NCBI RefSeq assembly: GCF_030814955.1
Contig: NZ_JAUSWB010000006.1
Span: 62,001 to 126,000 of the forward strand
DNA from: Planomicrobium stackebrandtii
Lineage (GTDB): Bacteria; Bacillota; Bacilli; Bacillales_A; Planococcaceae
Length of the DNA stretch: 64,000 nucleotides
Reading direction: 5' to 3'
A program made the translations under genes and the position numbers. Below the pieces are notes generated by a model. It saw only the letters and a program-made list of their open reading frames with translations, had not been told where the DNA came from and made no database searches. Within the stretch, counting starts at the first letter, position 1, and every line of letters begins with the position of its first letter. Of this stretch, positions 1 to 6,877 are shown one piece after another.

Positions 1-85
1 ATAAAGCTGAAAATTTAATAACTGTTTCTTCAAATATACGCAAACAATAGAGAGATAGCTAGATAATTTTGGAAATATTATCTTT

Positions 86-111
86 CGTAAAAGTACACCT
101 ACATAAACGAA
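86..111. repeat. GTAAAAGTACAC-family repeat, copy 1
   Basis: The 12-mer GTAAAAGTACAC occurs here (87-98), at 5056-5067 and at 8351-8362, each time between genes. Here it sits within weak arms TTTCGT and ACGAAA, and a hairpin follows within 20 bp. Confidence 0.5.
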
Positions 112-114
112 AAA

Positions 115-142
115 AGAAGATGCTTAGGACCAGCATCTTCTT
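115..142 (-). terminator. Rho-independent terminator, minus direction
   Basis: Arms GAAGATGCT and AGCATCTTC enclose a short loop; read on the minus strand the hairpin is followed by six T. It would end transcripts coming from the gene fragment at 154-207 or from further right. Confidence 0.6.
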
Positions 143-153
143 CACTTTGCTTT

Positions 154-207
154 TTAGACTTCCGATAAATAATCTGCGATATGTAAATTCTTAGCCACTA
201 CACGATC
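154..207 (-). pseudogene. Possible 3' remnant of a gene
   Basis: Reading the minus strand up to the stop at 154-156 gives DRVVAKNLHIADYLSEV, which looks like a natural protein C-terminus and is followed by a good terminator (115-142). An in-frame stop lies directly upstream at 208-210 and there is no ribosome-binding site, so at most a gene tail is left. I do not recognise the family. The rest of 1-303 holds only AT-rich sequence and the GTAAAAGTACAC repeat at 86-99. Confidence 0.25.
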
Positions 208-303
208 TTAAAGCCTTAGAATATAGCCTTTTGAATGTATCATTTTTTCTAACAAATTAACTTTCACATGTAGTACTGCTAACTTCTTTAAAGTGGGAGA
301 AAT

Positions 304-335
304 GAATGTAACTTAATTACACTTATGTTACATTT
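304..335. repeat. 32-bp palindromic repeat, copy 1
   Basis: Reads GAATGTAACTTA, centre ATTACACT, then TATGTTACATTT. It is the first of five copies of exactly 32 bp. Seen as a dif-like site: left arm ATGTAACTTAA, centre TTACAC, right arm TTATGTTACAT. It lies 26 bp beyond the 3' end of the 56-aa membrane protein gene. Confidence 0.9.
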
Positions 336-361
336 AGATTCAATAAAAAAGTTGCTTTATT

Positions 362-532
362 TTACTGGCTGGTTCTCTTTTTTTGGATTTTTGTATAAGT
401 TAATAAAATAATATTAGCAATTATGGTAGCAATAAAAATATTGAAAATATCTCGTGGATCAGCTCCAAATAGAAGGAAAATAGGAAGTGCCACAATCCAT
501 ACACCGATGAACATTAGAACTAACTTTATCAC
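362..532 (-). CDS. Small membrane protein, 56 aa, unknown function
   Basis: A short gene with a GTG start at 532. A near-perfect ribosome-binding site AAGGAGGTC (541-549 on the plus strand as its complement) sits 8 nt before the start. The product has two hydrophobic stretches (about residues 3-22, ending PIFLLFG, and 29-45, IFNIFIATIIANIILL) and a basic tail KIQKKRTSQ, so it should be a two-span membrane protein with a cytoplasmic C-terminus. No family recognised. It is the only gene in the block between palindrome copies 1 and 2, and stops 26 bp before copy 1. The GTG start and short length make it easy to miss, but the ribosome-binding site and coherent hydrophobic pattern support it. Confidence 0.65.
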   Translation of the reverse strand: MIKLVLMFIGVWIVALPIFLLFGADPRDIFNIFIATIIANIILLTYTKIQKKRTSQ

Positions 533-605
533 TAGAAATCGACCTCCTTACACTTTCTTTTCTACCCTCTTTTGCAGTCAATAAGAGTATTAAAGACAAG
601 TTTTT

Positions 606-637
606 GAATGTAACTTAATTAGACATATGTTACATTC
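606..637. repeat. 32-bp palindromic repeat, copy 2
   Basis: Left arm ATGTAACTTAA, centre TTAGAC, right arm ATATGTTACAT, with outer GA and TC. It lies downstream of the 166-aa gene and beyond that gene's own terminator, so termination is already provided without it. Confidence 0.9.
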
Positions 638-655
638 AGATTTAAATTTTACCAA

Positions 656-688
656 CAAAAAATGCCTCTCAAAAAAGGCATTTTTTCA
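656..688 (-). terminator. Terminator of the 166-aa protein gene
   Basis: Arms AATGCCT and AGGCATT with a T run on the minus strand, right after the stop codon at 696. Confidence 0.7.
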
Positions 689-695
689 GCGATAT

Positions 696-1196
696 TTATG
701 ACCATTTTTCTTCATCGTCTACCCATTGTTTATTCTTTAAGTCATACGGTGTGCCTTCGTCGTGAAAAACAAAATATGATGGCAAATCCAATGAAGCCCC
801 ACCTGCGGTTTCCCAGCATTGACGGAACCAATCTGCAAATGCTTGTTGTTCTTGTGGAACTAGCGTTTCTTCATTTTGTTCGTAAAAGTCAAAAAACGCT
901 TCCTGCTGATCATTGTCCAACTGATAATATTCCACTTCTGGCAGGACCTCTTCACTTCCAGCAAAAACTGTTTGGTCATTTCCTTCGTTGAAAACTTCAT
1001 TGGCCTCTTTATCCATGGAGAACATGACTATGGATAGTTCGAATCTTGTAGGTTCGATGGATGGAGAAAAGTCCAATAGCTCTATGTCGGAAGAAAAATT
1101 GTATGTAGAAACTTTTTTCATATTCGCTATTACTGAATCGGATTCTTTCTCCAGATTGGCTTTGATCGAACGGATATACTCGTCGACTGAAAACAT
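696..1196 (-). CDS. Acidic protein of unknown function, 166 aa
   Basis: ATG start with ribosome-binding site AAGGGGGG about 6 nt upstream. The product is soluble and strongly acidic (many D/E; C-terminal DDEEKWS), with no signal peptide or membrane segment. The C-terminal third has an ordered aromatic pattern (FADWFRQCWETAGG, LPSYFVFHDEG, YDLKNKQWVDDEEKW) that suggests a globular domain. I do not recognise the family; its size and acidity resemble orphan immunity or accessory proteins, but that is only an impression. It is alone in the block between palindromes 2 and 3 and has its own terminator, so it is a self-contained unit. Confidence 0.75.
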   Translation of the reverse strand: MFSVDEYIRSIKANLEKESDSVIANMKKVSTYNFSSDIELLDFSPSIEPTRFELSIVMFSMDKEANEVFNEGNDQTVFAGSEEVLPEVEYYQLDNDQQEAFFDFYEQNEETLVPQEQQAFADWFRQCWETAGGASLDLPSYFVFHDEGTPYDLKNKQWVDDEEKWS

Positions 1197-1347
1197 AAAT
1201 AACCCCCCTTAAAATTAATTGAAAAGCATCGATTACGACATTGATTTACCGATTTAAACTACTAAATATCATAACACCGGTAATTGGTAAGAACTACTTA
1301 TTTTATAAATATTCCAATTTTTTAAAAGCTACTGATCAGTGGAAACC

Positions 1348-1379
1348 GAATGTAACTTATTTGCTAATAAGTTACATTC
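1348..1379. repeat. 32-bp palindromic repeat, copy 3
   Basis: Left arm ATGTAACTTAT, centre TTGCTA, right arm ATAAGTTACAT. The innermost base pair is swapped on both sides relative to copy 4, so the palindrome is kept by a paired change. This copy sits between two divergently transcribed genes (5' ends at 1196 and 1484), a place where a terminator makes little sense. Confidence 0.9.
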
Positions 1380-1483
1380 AAAATCAATAAAAAATAATTT
1401 TTAAAGTTATATCAATAATTGAAAATAAATAAGTAACTTTAATGCTTTAGATATGTCTAATCAATCATAAAGGGGGGATTCCG

Positions 1484-1855
1484 TTGAAAAAATGGTCTCT
1501 ATTATTTATATTAGTGGTTTTCACTTTGTCTTTTGTTGGTGGGTGTTCTTCAGAAAACATCGAGAAATTAGATGTTTACGAAATGGAAAGCTTTTCGGTT
1601 ATCAAAAAGGAGTCATTAACTTCATACACAGACTCTCAAGTGGTTAGCCAGTTAGTAAAAGCGTTCAAAAAAGCTAAAAAAGAGCCAGGAATAGTTGACA
1701 TGGCTGATCCTGACTATAAAGTTGAATTCGGTGAAGAATCATATTATCTCTGGATCAGTAAAGAACAGGGAACGATAATGAATCTAGATGATACTAATTT
1801 CATCTACACCCTTTCACAAAGTTCGTCAAAAAAAATTTACGAGCTATTAAATTAA
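1484..1855 (+). CDS. Small lipoprotein, 123 aa, unknown function
   Basis: TTG start at 1484 with ribosome-binding site AAAGGGGGG (1469-1477) at ideal spacing; no better ATG lies nearby. The N-terminus MKKWSLLFILVVFTLSFVGGC is a lipoprotein signal ending in a lipobox VGGC, so the protein should be lipid-anchored on the outer face of the membrane with about 102 residues outside. The mature part is charged, alpha/beta in pattern, with one WISKEQGTIMNLDD stretch. No family recognised. It is alone between palindromes 3 and 4. Confidence 0.8.
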   Translation: MKKWSLLFILVVFTLSFVGGCSSENIEKLDVYEMESFSVIKKESLTSYTDSQVVSQLVKAFKKAKKEPGIVDMADPDYKVEFGEESYYLWISKEQGTIMNLDDTNFIYTLSQSSSKKIYELLN

Positions 1856-1887
1856 CAAGTTTTTCAGTACAGTGAAATCAAAGTTTT

Positions 1888-1919
1888 GAATGTAACTTAA
1901 TTCACATTAAGTTACATTC
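1888..1919. repeat. 32-bp palindromic repeat, copy 4
   Basis: The cleanest copy: left arm ATGTAACTTAA, centre TTCACA, right arm TTAAGTTACAT, perfectly inverted, and symmetry extends outward (TTTGA before, TCAAA after). It lies between the converging 3' ends of the lipoprotein gene and the 67-aa gene. Confidence 0.9.
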
Positions 1920-1961
1920 AAATTCGGGTTAGGAATAGTATATTTGCACGTGGTGAAATTA

Positions 1962-1990
1962 AAAAAGGCCCTTTTTAAAAAGACTTTTTT
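1962..1990 (-). terminator. Possible weak terminator of the 67-aa gene
   Basis: AT-rich imperfect inverted repeat (AAAAAGG against CTTTTTT) with a T run just after the minus-strand gene ending at 1998. Confidence 0.35.
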
Positions 1991-1997
1991 TGTACTG

Positions 1998-2201
1998 CTA
2001 TTTTTTGAAAAAAATCCTACTAACTACTGAAATTATAAATGTCACAGCAATAATGCCTAAAAGAATATTGGTAATCATTAACGTGTCAGTTAATCCTTCG
2101 AGCTGGCTTTGAATTCGAAGTAATTGATTCTGAGTCTTATCACCGATCGAACCCACACTACCTACTAAGCTATTCCAATCCTGTGTTGTAATTTCATCCA
2201 T
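1998..2201 (-). CDS. Small protein with C-terminal membrane anchor, 67 aa
   Basis: ATG start preceded by AAAAAGGGGGAAG, a good ribosome-binding site. Residues 1-40 are polar and helical (LLRIQSQLEGLTDTL); residues about 42-62 (MITNILLGIIAVTFIISVVSRIF) form one membrane span followed by FKK. The layout recalls small phage lysis-accessory (XhlA-like) and PspB-like proteins, but no sequence family is recognised. It diverges from the secreted-protein gene at 2363 in the same palindrome-bounded block. Confidence 0.7.
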   Translation of the reverse strand: MDEITTQDWNSLVGSVGSIGDKTQNQLLRIQSQLEGLTDTLMITNILLGIIAVTFIISVVSRIFFKK

Positions 2202-2362
2202 GATTTCTTCCCCCTTTTTGCTTTAAATAAGTGTAGCATACTTAAATTAAGATGGTTTTAAAAACCTAATAATAGAAATTAATGGATATTATTTAAAATA
2301 TATTTGAAATAATTGCAACACTTAAACTATTCTAACAGAAAAGGAGTGGTATTATTTTTAAA

Positions 2363-3022
2363 GTGAAGAAAACCTTGTTTTTGGTAGCCTTAGTTTTTGG
2401 ATTGTTTTTAGCAGCCCCTTTGTTCTCAGCAGCGAGTACTTCTACAGACAGCGATTCGTTTAAAGAAAGAATTAATGGGGTTGAGTTTGAAATTCCATAT
2501 AATGAATCCGAAGTCTATGTCGAAAAATCGTTAGAAGGATTGGTTAGTAAGATTGAAGTATTTGAAGAAGGTTCTGGAGAATTGTTAGATACTTTTGCCG
2601 TAGAAGATGAAATAGTGGCGAATAAAAACGAATTTTCCGCAATGAGCACTACGGTCTTAAGAAATGTAACAAGATATAGAACAAGCAGTGCTGATAATGG
2701 TCTAGAGACTTGGATAAGAAGTGTAATTGAAGTTTATAATTCAACTAGTTTTTCACAAATTCAAAGCGTTCATGACACTAGATGGTTTACTGGTTCAGGA
2801 GGACATACGCTAGAAAATGCTTCAGCTTATGCTGTCTCCACTACAGGAGATTTCCCAACAACTAGTATTAATGTTTACGGAGATGTGACCCTCCAAGTGG
2901 CTACTTCGGCAACGGTTTCAGGAGGATGGGAAGCAGCAGAGTTCTCAATTGGCGGATCGGTTAGTGGAGATAACTATTACCGTAAAACAGTCGATCTTTC
3001 CTTCTCTTACTCACTTTACTAA
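2363..3022 (+). CDS. Secreted protein of unknown function, 219 aa
   Basis: A clear Sec signal peptide (MKKTLFLVALVFGLFLAAPLFSAAS, cleavage probably after SAA or AST) leads a mature protein of about 195 residues. The second half is Ser/Thr/Gly-rich with alternating hydrophobic residues (VYGDVTLQVATSATVSGG, VDLSFSYSLY), which suggests a beta-sandwich. There is a single region of acidic linker after the signal. No catalytic motif or cell-wall anchor is visible. The first GTG is at 2363, but the ribosome-binding site AAGGAG (2341-2346) is 16 nt away and would fit an ATT start at 2354 (adding FK-type residues) much better. It is followed by a strong terminator. No family recognised. Confidence 0.8.
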   Translation: MKKTLFLVALVFGLFLAAPLFSAASTSTDSDSFKERINGVEFEIPYNESEVYVEKSLEGLVSKIEVFEEGSGELLDTFAVEDEIVANKNEFSAMSTTVLRNVTRYRTSSADNGLETWIRSVIEVYNSTSFSQIQSVHDTRWFTGSGGHTLENASAYAVSTTGDFPTTSINVYGDVTLQVATSATVSGGWEAAEFSIGGSVSGDNYYRKTVDLSFSYSLY

Positions 3023-3025
3023 AAT

Positions 3026-3064
3026 AAAAAGCCGTGTCCTGAAAATCCGGATACGGCTTTTTTG
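3026..3064 (+). terminator. Terminator of the secreted-protein gene
   Basis: AAAAAGCCGTGTCC and GGATACGGCTTTTTT form a stem with a T run, 4 nt after the stop codon. Confidence 0.85.
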
Positions 3065-3068
3065 TGCT

Positions 3069-3215
3069 TCATTTTCTCTTGTCATTTCGGTCTTTTGTGA
3101 AGACCATTCCCAGTGCATCAAGCCAGTTCGTTATTTCGCTGTCCGGCTGATGTTTTTCCAGAAGCGTCAAAATCTTGTTCAGTTTAATGGCCGTAAATCC
3201 AAGAAATATCTGTCC
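3069..3215 (-). pseudogene. Remnant of an unidentified gene (C-terminal fragment)
   Basis: The minus strand reads without stops from 3215 to a TGA at 3069-3071 and gives a well-ordered tail (IFLGFTAIKLNKILTLLEK, then DSEITNWLDALGMVFTKDR). It lacks a start codon and ribosome-binding site, and two in-frame stops lie just upstream. It therefore looks like the 3' end of a gene cut off at or near palindrome copy 5 (3239). I do not recognise the parent family. Confidence 0.4.
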
Positions 3216-3238
3216 TTACTAAACAACATCTAGGTTTT

Positions 3239-3270
3239 GAATGTAACTTAACTGCACATAAGTTACATTC
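3239..3270. repeat. 32-bp palindromic repeat, copy 5
   Basis: Left arm ATGTAACTTAA, centre CTGCAC, right arm ATAAGTTACAT; flanks TTTTGA and TCAAAT as in copy 4. It lies between the gene remnant and the 3' end of the 110-aa gene. Confidence 0.9.
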
Positions 3271-3289
3271 AAATCCTAGTCTTTGCTGG

Positions 3290-3622
3290 TTATTTTCCGT
3301 CTAACTCAGCTGCCCATTCTTTAAACCACTCGGAGGGTAATTCTAATTTCGAAAGGTCCGCTTTCATTAGTTTTTCATGGGAAGAAAAACCGTGGTCATA
3401 CAAATCCCATTGACACTCAATATCTCGGGCAATTAAAAAGGTTAATTCATCCTGATCATCTAAATCTTCTTCTTCCCAAGCCATTGTTAAATTATCACAC
3501 CACATGCAAAAATCAACTTGAGAAAATTGGTTTTCTTTCTTGCAAACTTCATCTAAAAGAGTCTTAAGATTTTCATATGAATACGGAAGATTGATGCTAG
3601 TGTTATTCCAATTCCACTCCAT
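3290..3622 (-). CDS. Acidic protein of unknown function, 110 aa
   Basis: ATG start with ribosome-binding site AGAGGAGG about 8 nt upstream. A soluble, very acidic protein rich in Trp and Cys (CMWCDNLTMAWEEEDLDDQDE; WFKEWAAEL). No signal or membrane segment. Size and composition resemble small immunity-type proteins encoded in toxin-associated loci, but there is no toxin beside it, so function is open. The 3' end is 20 bp from palindrome copy 5. The 210 bp to its right, up to 3832, show nothing recognisable. Confidence 0.75.
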   Translation of the reverse strand: MEWNWNNTSINLPYSYENLKTLLDEVCKKENQFSQVDFCMWCDNLTMAWEEEDLDDQDELTFLIARDIECQWDLYDHGFSSHEKLMKADLSKLELPSEWFKEWAAELDGK

Positions 3623-3832
3623 AAAGTAATCCTCCTCTTTTAGTACGGTTCATCAGCAGTGCAACTTTATGATTTTCATTTTTTACCAATAATAACTTGG
3701 CTTTGTTATTGAATCACAGAGCTTTGGAAGTACAATTTTGTTCAGAAATTAACCTTACTACGATATTCCTCTTTGTGCGTCCATTATTCGGGTTCAGTGT
3801 TTCGATTGTGTGGCTTTTCTTTAAAAATCACC

Positions 3833-4951
3833 TCACCATGTTCTATATGAAAGATCCCATCCGATTTCTTCAAGGAAATTATCGAATGGAGGAAGTTTTT
3901 TCTTCAATTTCCGGTTTGGCAGAAGAATCTCTTGCCGGAATTCCCCGAATAGGATGGGGTCTATTTCCGGGAATTCTTGATCCAGTCCAAGTTTACTTCT
4001 TTCATCAATAACGCCTAGAGAATCGACCGTATAGGCTGTCATGATTGGAAACTCTTGCTGAAGGATATGGAAATTAGAATAAAAAGCACGGATGTAGCCA
4101 TGTAGCTCGAAATGAGGTTCAAATGGATTGTAATCACCTGAATATTTTCGTTCATGCTGCGGCATGAACGATTGGGCACTCCCAGTCTCCCAAACACCGA
4201 CCATGATAGCAAAGGCCGCGACTGCTGCTCGCCGGGTTTCATCATTCGAATCCGTGAAATGAACGTCATATCGATCAAACTCGAATACCCACGCGCCGTG
4301 GAAATAGGTCGGTTCAAAGACTTTCAATACCGCCTCTACTTTTTCTACAATCGTTTTCCCATCTTCTGAGAGTTCAACTTCTTCAGGAACATTGGGAACA
4401 AGACTGCCCGCAATATTTTGAACATCCAGATTGCTTCCGACATAACGAATCACTCGTTGGTTCAAGAAGATTTCCTGATCTTCGGCAGAATCCAAAAGAG
4501 CATGTGTCATCCAACGCATCGCCTCTCCTGGGTTCCCCAAGTCGTACATGGTAAACGCATAGAAGGCTTTTAGAAGACCAACATCCCAAAACCGCAGCAT
4601 CCCTTCCATTAAAATCTTTTCAGATTCCGTAAACTTGCCGAGCTGTCGGTACAATGAGCCGATTTGAACATAAGCATTTACCGCTTCCTTTTTGGGCAAA
4701 CCAAGCTCGAGTGCCCGTTGGTATAAAGAAATTGCATCCTTTTCTTGTTTTAAAATATCGCAGCTCCATGCGCACTCATGATGCAGCATTGCATGTTCCG
4801 GATGCTGTAAAACAAGTTCCTTAAGAAGCTGATTTGACTCCAGCAGGTTACCATCCCGACGAAGTTCCAAAGCAGTTTTCAGCGATTCTTCCATTCGGCT
4901 CAATCCCTTCATCGTATCTGAGAACTTCTGTATATTATACACAATTCCCAC
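3833..4951 (-). CDS. TPR-repeat protein with unknown C-terminal domain, up to 372 aa
   Basis: Residues about 20-170 contain tandem tetratricopeptide-like helical pairs (LKTALELRRDGNLLESNQLLKEL; AISLYQRALELGLPKKEAVNAYVQIGSLYRQLGKFTESEKIL; LGNPGEAMRWMTHAL), a protein-interaction scaffold. Residues about 200-372 form a separate domain with many aromatics (FEPTYFHGAWVFEFDRYDVHF, FLEEIGWDLSYRTW) that I cannot assign. No signal peptide; cytoplasmic. The longest frame starts at 4951, but an AAGGGA motif lies 9 nt before the Met at 4894 (MEESLKTALE), a likelier start giving 353 aa. Transcribed alone. Confidence 0.8.
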   Translation of the reverse strand: MGIVYNIQKFSDTMKGLSRMEESLKTALELRRDGNLLESNQLLKELVLQHPEHAMLHHECAWSCDILKQEKDAISLYQRALELGLPKKEAVNAYVQIGSLYRQLGKFTESEKILMEGMLRFWDVGLLKAFYAFTMYDLGNPGEAMRWMTHALLDSAEDQEIFLNQRVIRYVGSNLDVQNIAGSLVPNVPEEVELSEDGKTIVEKVEAVLKVFEPTYFHGAWVFEFDRYDVHFTDSNDETRRAAVAAFAIMVGVWETGSAQSFMPQHERKYSGDYNPFEPHFELHGYIRAFYSNFHILQQEFPIMTAYTVDSLGVIDERSKLGLDQEFPEIDPILFGEFRQEILLPNRKLKKKLPPFDNFLEEIGWDLSYRTW

Positions 4952-5055
4952 TGTAATCTTAGCCGCTTACATTCGGTTTATAATTAACGTATATCTAAAA
5001 GTCTGTTTAATAGAAATTTAAATTGTGTGTTAACAAGTTTTCTTGATAACCATTA

Positions 5056-5067
5056 GTAAAAGTACAC
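5056..5067. repeat. GTAAAAGTACAC-family repeat, copy 2
   Basis: Exact 12-mer shared with 87-98 and 8351-8362. As in copy 1, a long hairpin follows within 15 bp. Confidence 0.5.
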
Positions 5068-5079
5068 GATTACAGACAA

Positions 5080-5123
5080 AATGGAGAGAAGAGAGGCATT
5101 GATTAACCTCTCTTCTCTCCATT
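5080..5123. repeat. Perfect 17-bp-arm hairpin between genes
   Basis: Arms AATGGAGAGAAGAGAGG and CCTCTCTTCTCTCCATT match perfectly around a 10-nt loop. A T run starts 10 nt later on the plus strand, too far for a classical terminator. The rest of the 394-bp gap 4952-5345 holds only a weak minus-strand hairpin with a T run near 5267-5295 that may end the MocR-type gene. Confidence 0.6.
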
Positions 5124-5345
5124 CGTCTATGAATTTTTTCCGGTAACGTCAGGATATGTGAACTTTCTTTCACCAATAGCATATCCATAGTTTCGATGTT
5201 TAATTTAAAAGAAAACCTTATCTTTACTCTCCCTCTAAATTAATGTACAGCTAAGAATAAATAAAGAAGTAAAAAAAGAGGCAAGCCTTCTCCTACTGAC
5301 CTTAACCTTCAAGTTCTTAGACAATTAAGAGAACCTGTGGTGTTT

Positions 5346-6725
5346 TTATGTCCATGCTTCATTTAAAAGCTTTACACCTTCCTGGATTTCACCACAGGAA
5401 AGATTGCTGAAACCAAGTTTAATCATGGCTTCTGTGGGATGGTTTTTGATGAAATAGATGGAAGTCGGATACACTCTAACCCCATGCATGGAAGCACGCT
5501 TTATCAACCATTCTTCCGAACAATTTAGATGCACCTTCACTAAGACGTACAACCCCGACTGTTCCCCGATAATGGATAACTTTTGTTTAAAGTGTTTTGT
5601 TAATGCTGAAACCAGGCACTGCATTTTTCGCTTATACACAAGTCGCATGCGTTTAATATGGCGGTTCCATTCACCCTCTTCCATAAATTTGGCCATTGCC
5701 AGCTGGCTGAGGAGTGAAGCGGTACTCTCGAACTGAAGAAATTGATTTTTATAATGATTTACTAGGGACTGCGGCAGCACCATATAACTTAGGCGGATTC
5801 CCGGAAGAAAGGACTTCGAGAAATTCCCCAGGTAAATGACTCTCGTTGAATCAATGGAAGCCAGTGCTGGGAAGGGTTGTTGCGTATAGCGGAACTCGCT
5901 GTCATAATCATCTTCGATAATAAATCCATTTTTGCTGTTCGCCCAATGAATAAGCATCTGCCGCTGCTGAATGGACATGCTTACCCCTAATGGACTTTGA
6001 TGGGACGGGGTTACATAAATTAAATTCGACTTCAATTCTTCCAAATGCGAAAAATTAGCCCCTGTCTCATAAACCGGTAATGTTTCAATCGTGAAACGAT
6101 GAAAGCGAAACGCTTCCTTTGCCCCGTCATAACCCGGGTCTTCGATAATAATGCTCTTTCCCTTTTCCTTTAGGATTTTCCCTAGTTGAATCAACAGTTG
6201 TTGGGTACTACTGCCGATAACAATCGCACTTGGCTCTATTTTCACGCCGCGCGATTGGAATAAATAAGCGGCGATTTTCTCACGTAAACTCAATTCACCA
6301 AAGGGTTCCCCGTATTGAAAGCTCTCCTGCAATGTTAACACTTGATTGGATATTCTTCTCCAAGTTTTCAAGGGGAAATGGGTTTGATCCACGGCTCCTG
6401 CTTTGAAATCAATTTTGACTGGCGTTGCTGTCTCTTCCTGCTTTTTATTATGTGCAATGAAGGGGCTTTGAACTAAAATTGGCTCTAATTCATTTACAAA
6501 ATACCCTTTTCTCCCTTCTCCGCGGACATAGCCTTCCGCTACAAGCTGCTCATAGGCCATCAAGGTCGTATTACGGCTGACTTGCAAGGACTCTGCCAAT
6601 TGGCGAATGGAAGGCAATTGTTCATTTTCCTGTAGGTCCTCCTGTTCAACCAATACTTTAAATCGCTCGTATATCTGTTTGTATTTAGGAGAGTGACTGT
6701 CTAAAGCAAAAATGATATTTTTCAT
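5346..6725 (-). CDS. MocR/PdxR-family transcriptional regulator (GntR HTH plus aminotransferase domain)
   Basis: Residues about 10-78 form a GntR winged helix (LPSIRQLAESLQVSRNTTLMAYEQLVAEGYVRG); residues about 105-459 form a fold-type I aminotransferase domain with the PLP-binding lysine in GNFSKSFLPG (K304) and the cofactor motif EDDYDSEFRY. In MocR proteins the aminotransferase part senses PLP or an amino compound and usually does no transamination. Length (459 aa) is normal for the family. The gene is divergent from a LysE-type exporter with about 150 bp between, a layout that usually means the regulator controls that exporter and itself. Ribosome-binding site GGGGTGATTTAGT before the ATG. 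Confidence 0.88.
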   Translation of the reverse strand: MKNIIFALDSHSPKYKQIYERFKVLVEQEDLQENEQLPSIRQLAESLQVSRNTTLMAYEQLVAEGYVRGEGRKGYFVNELEPILVQSPFIAHNKKQEETATPVKIDFKAGAVDQTHFPLKTWRRISNQVLTLQESFQYGEPFGELSLREKIAAYLFQSRGVKIEPSAIVIGSSTQQLLIQLGKILKEKGKSIIIEDPGYDGAKEAFRFHRFTIETLPVYETGANFSHLEELKSNLIYVTPSHQSPLGVSMSIQQRQMLIHWANSKNGFIIEDDYDSEFRYTQQPFPALASIDSTRVIYLGNFSKSFLPGIRLSYMVLPQSLVNHYKNQFLQFESTASLLSQLAMAKFMEEGEWNRHIKRMRLVYKRKMQCLVSALTKHFKQKLSIIGEQSGLYVLVKVHLNCSEEWLIKRASMHGVRVYPTSIYFIKNHPTEAMIKLGFSNLSCGEIQEGVKLLNEAWT

Positions 6726-6877
6726 ACTAAATCACCCCTGACATGTCTAAATTATTTTATTTGTACCTTTTTATATGTCACGTCTTATCTTACTATGGAG
6801 ACTAACCGATAGCCATAAGCTTTAAAAGTAATTTGAAAAATATTCAGGGTGAGAATGTAGAGGGATGAGGGGATTCG

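Noticed and set aside
662-1212. Plus-strand open frames over 662-991 and 988-1212
   Set aside because: They oppose the 166-aa gene, begin inside its terminator or lack ribosome-binding sites, and have no ordered composition.
304-3270. CRISPR array
   Set aside because: Repeats are 32 bp and palindromic, but spacing is 302-1351 bp and irregular, and the spacers are genes.
304-3270. Classical integron attC cassettes
   Set aside because: The sites lack the RYYYAAC/GTTRRRY core match (C in place of R), the two-box L/R structure and the usual length, and gene orientation is mixed; no intI is visible.
1-3622. Prophage remnant
   Set aside because: Only the 67-aa protein recalls a phage lysis-accessory layout; no integrase, structural or replication gene is present.
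3697-4011. Plus-strand 104-aa frame
   Set aside because: No ribosome-binding site, overlaps the 3' end of the TPR gene antisense, composition not protein-like beyond chance hydrophobicity.
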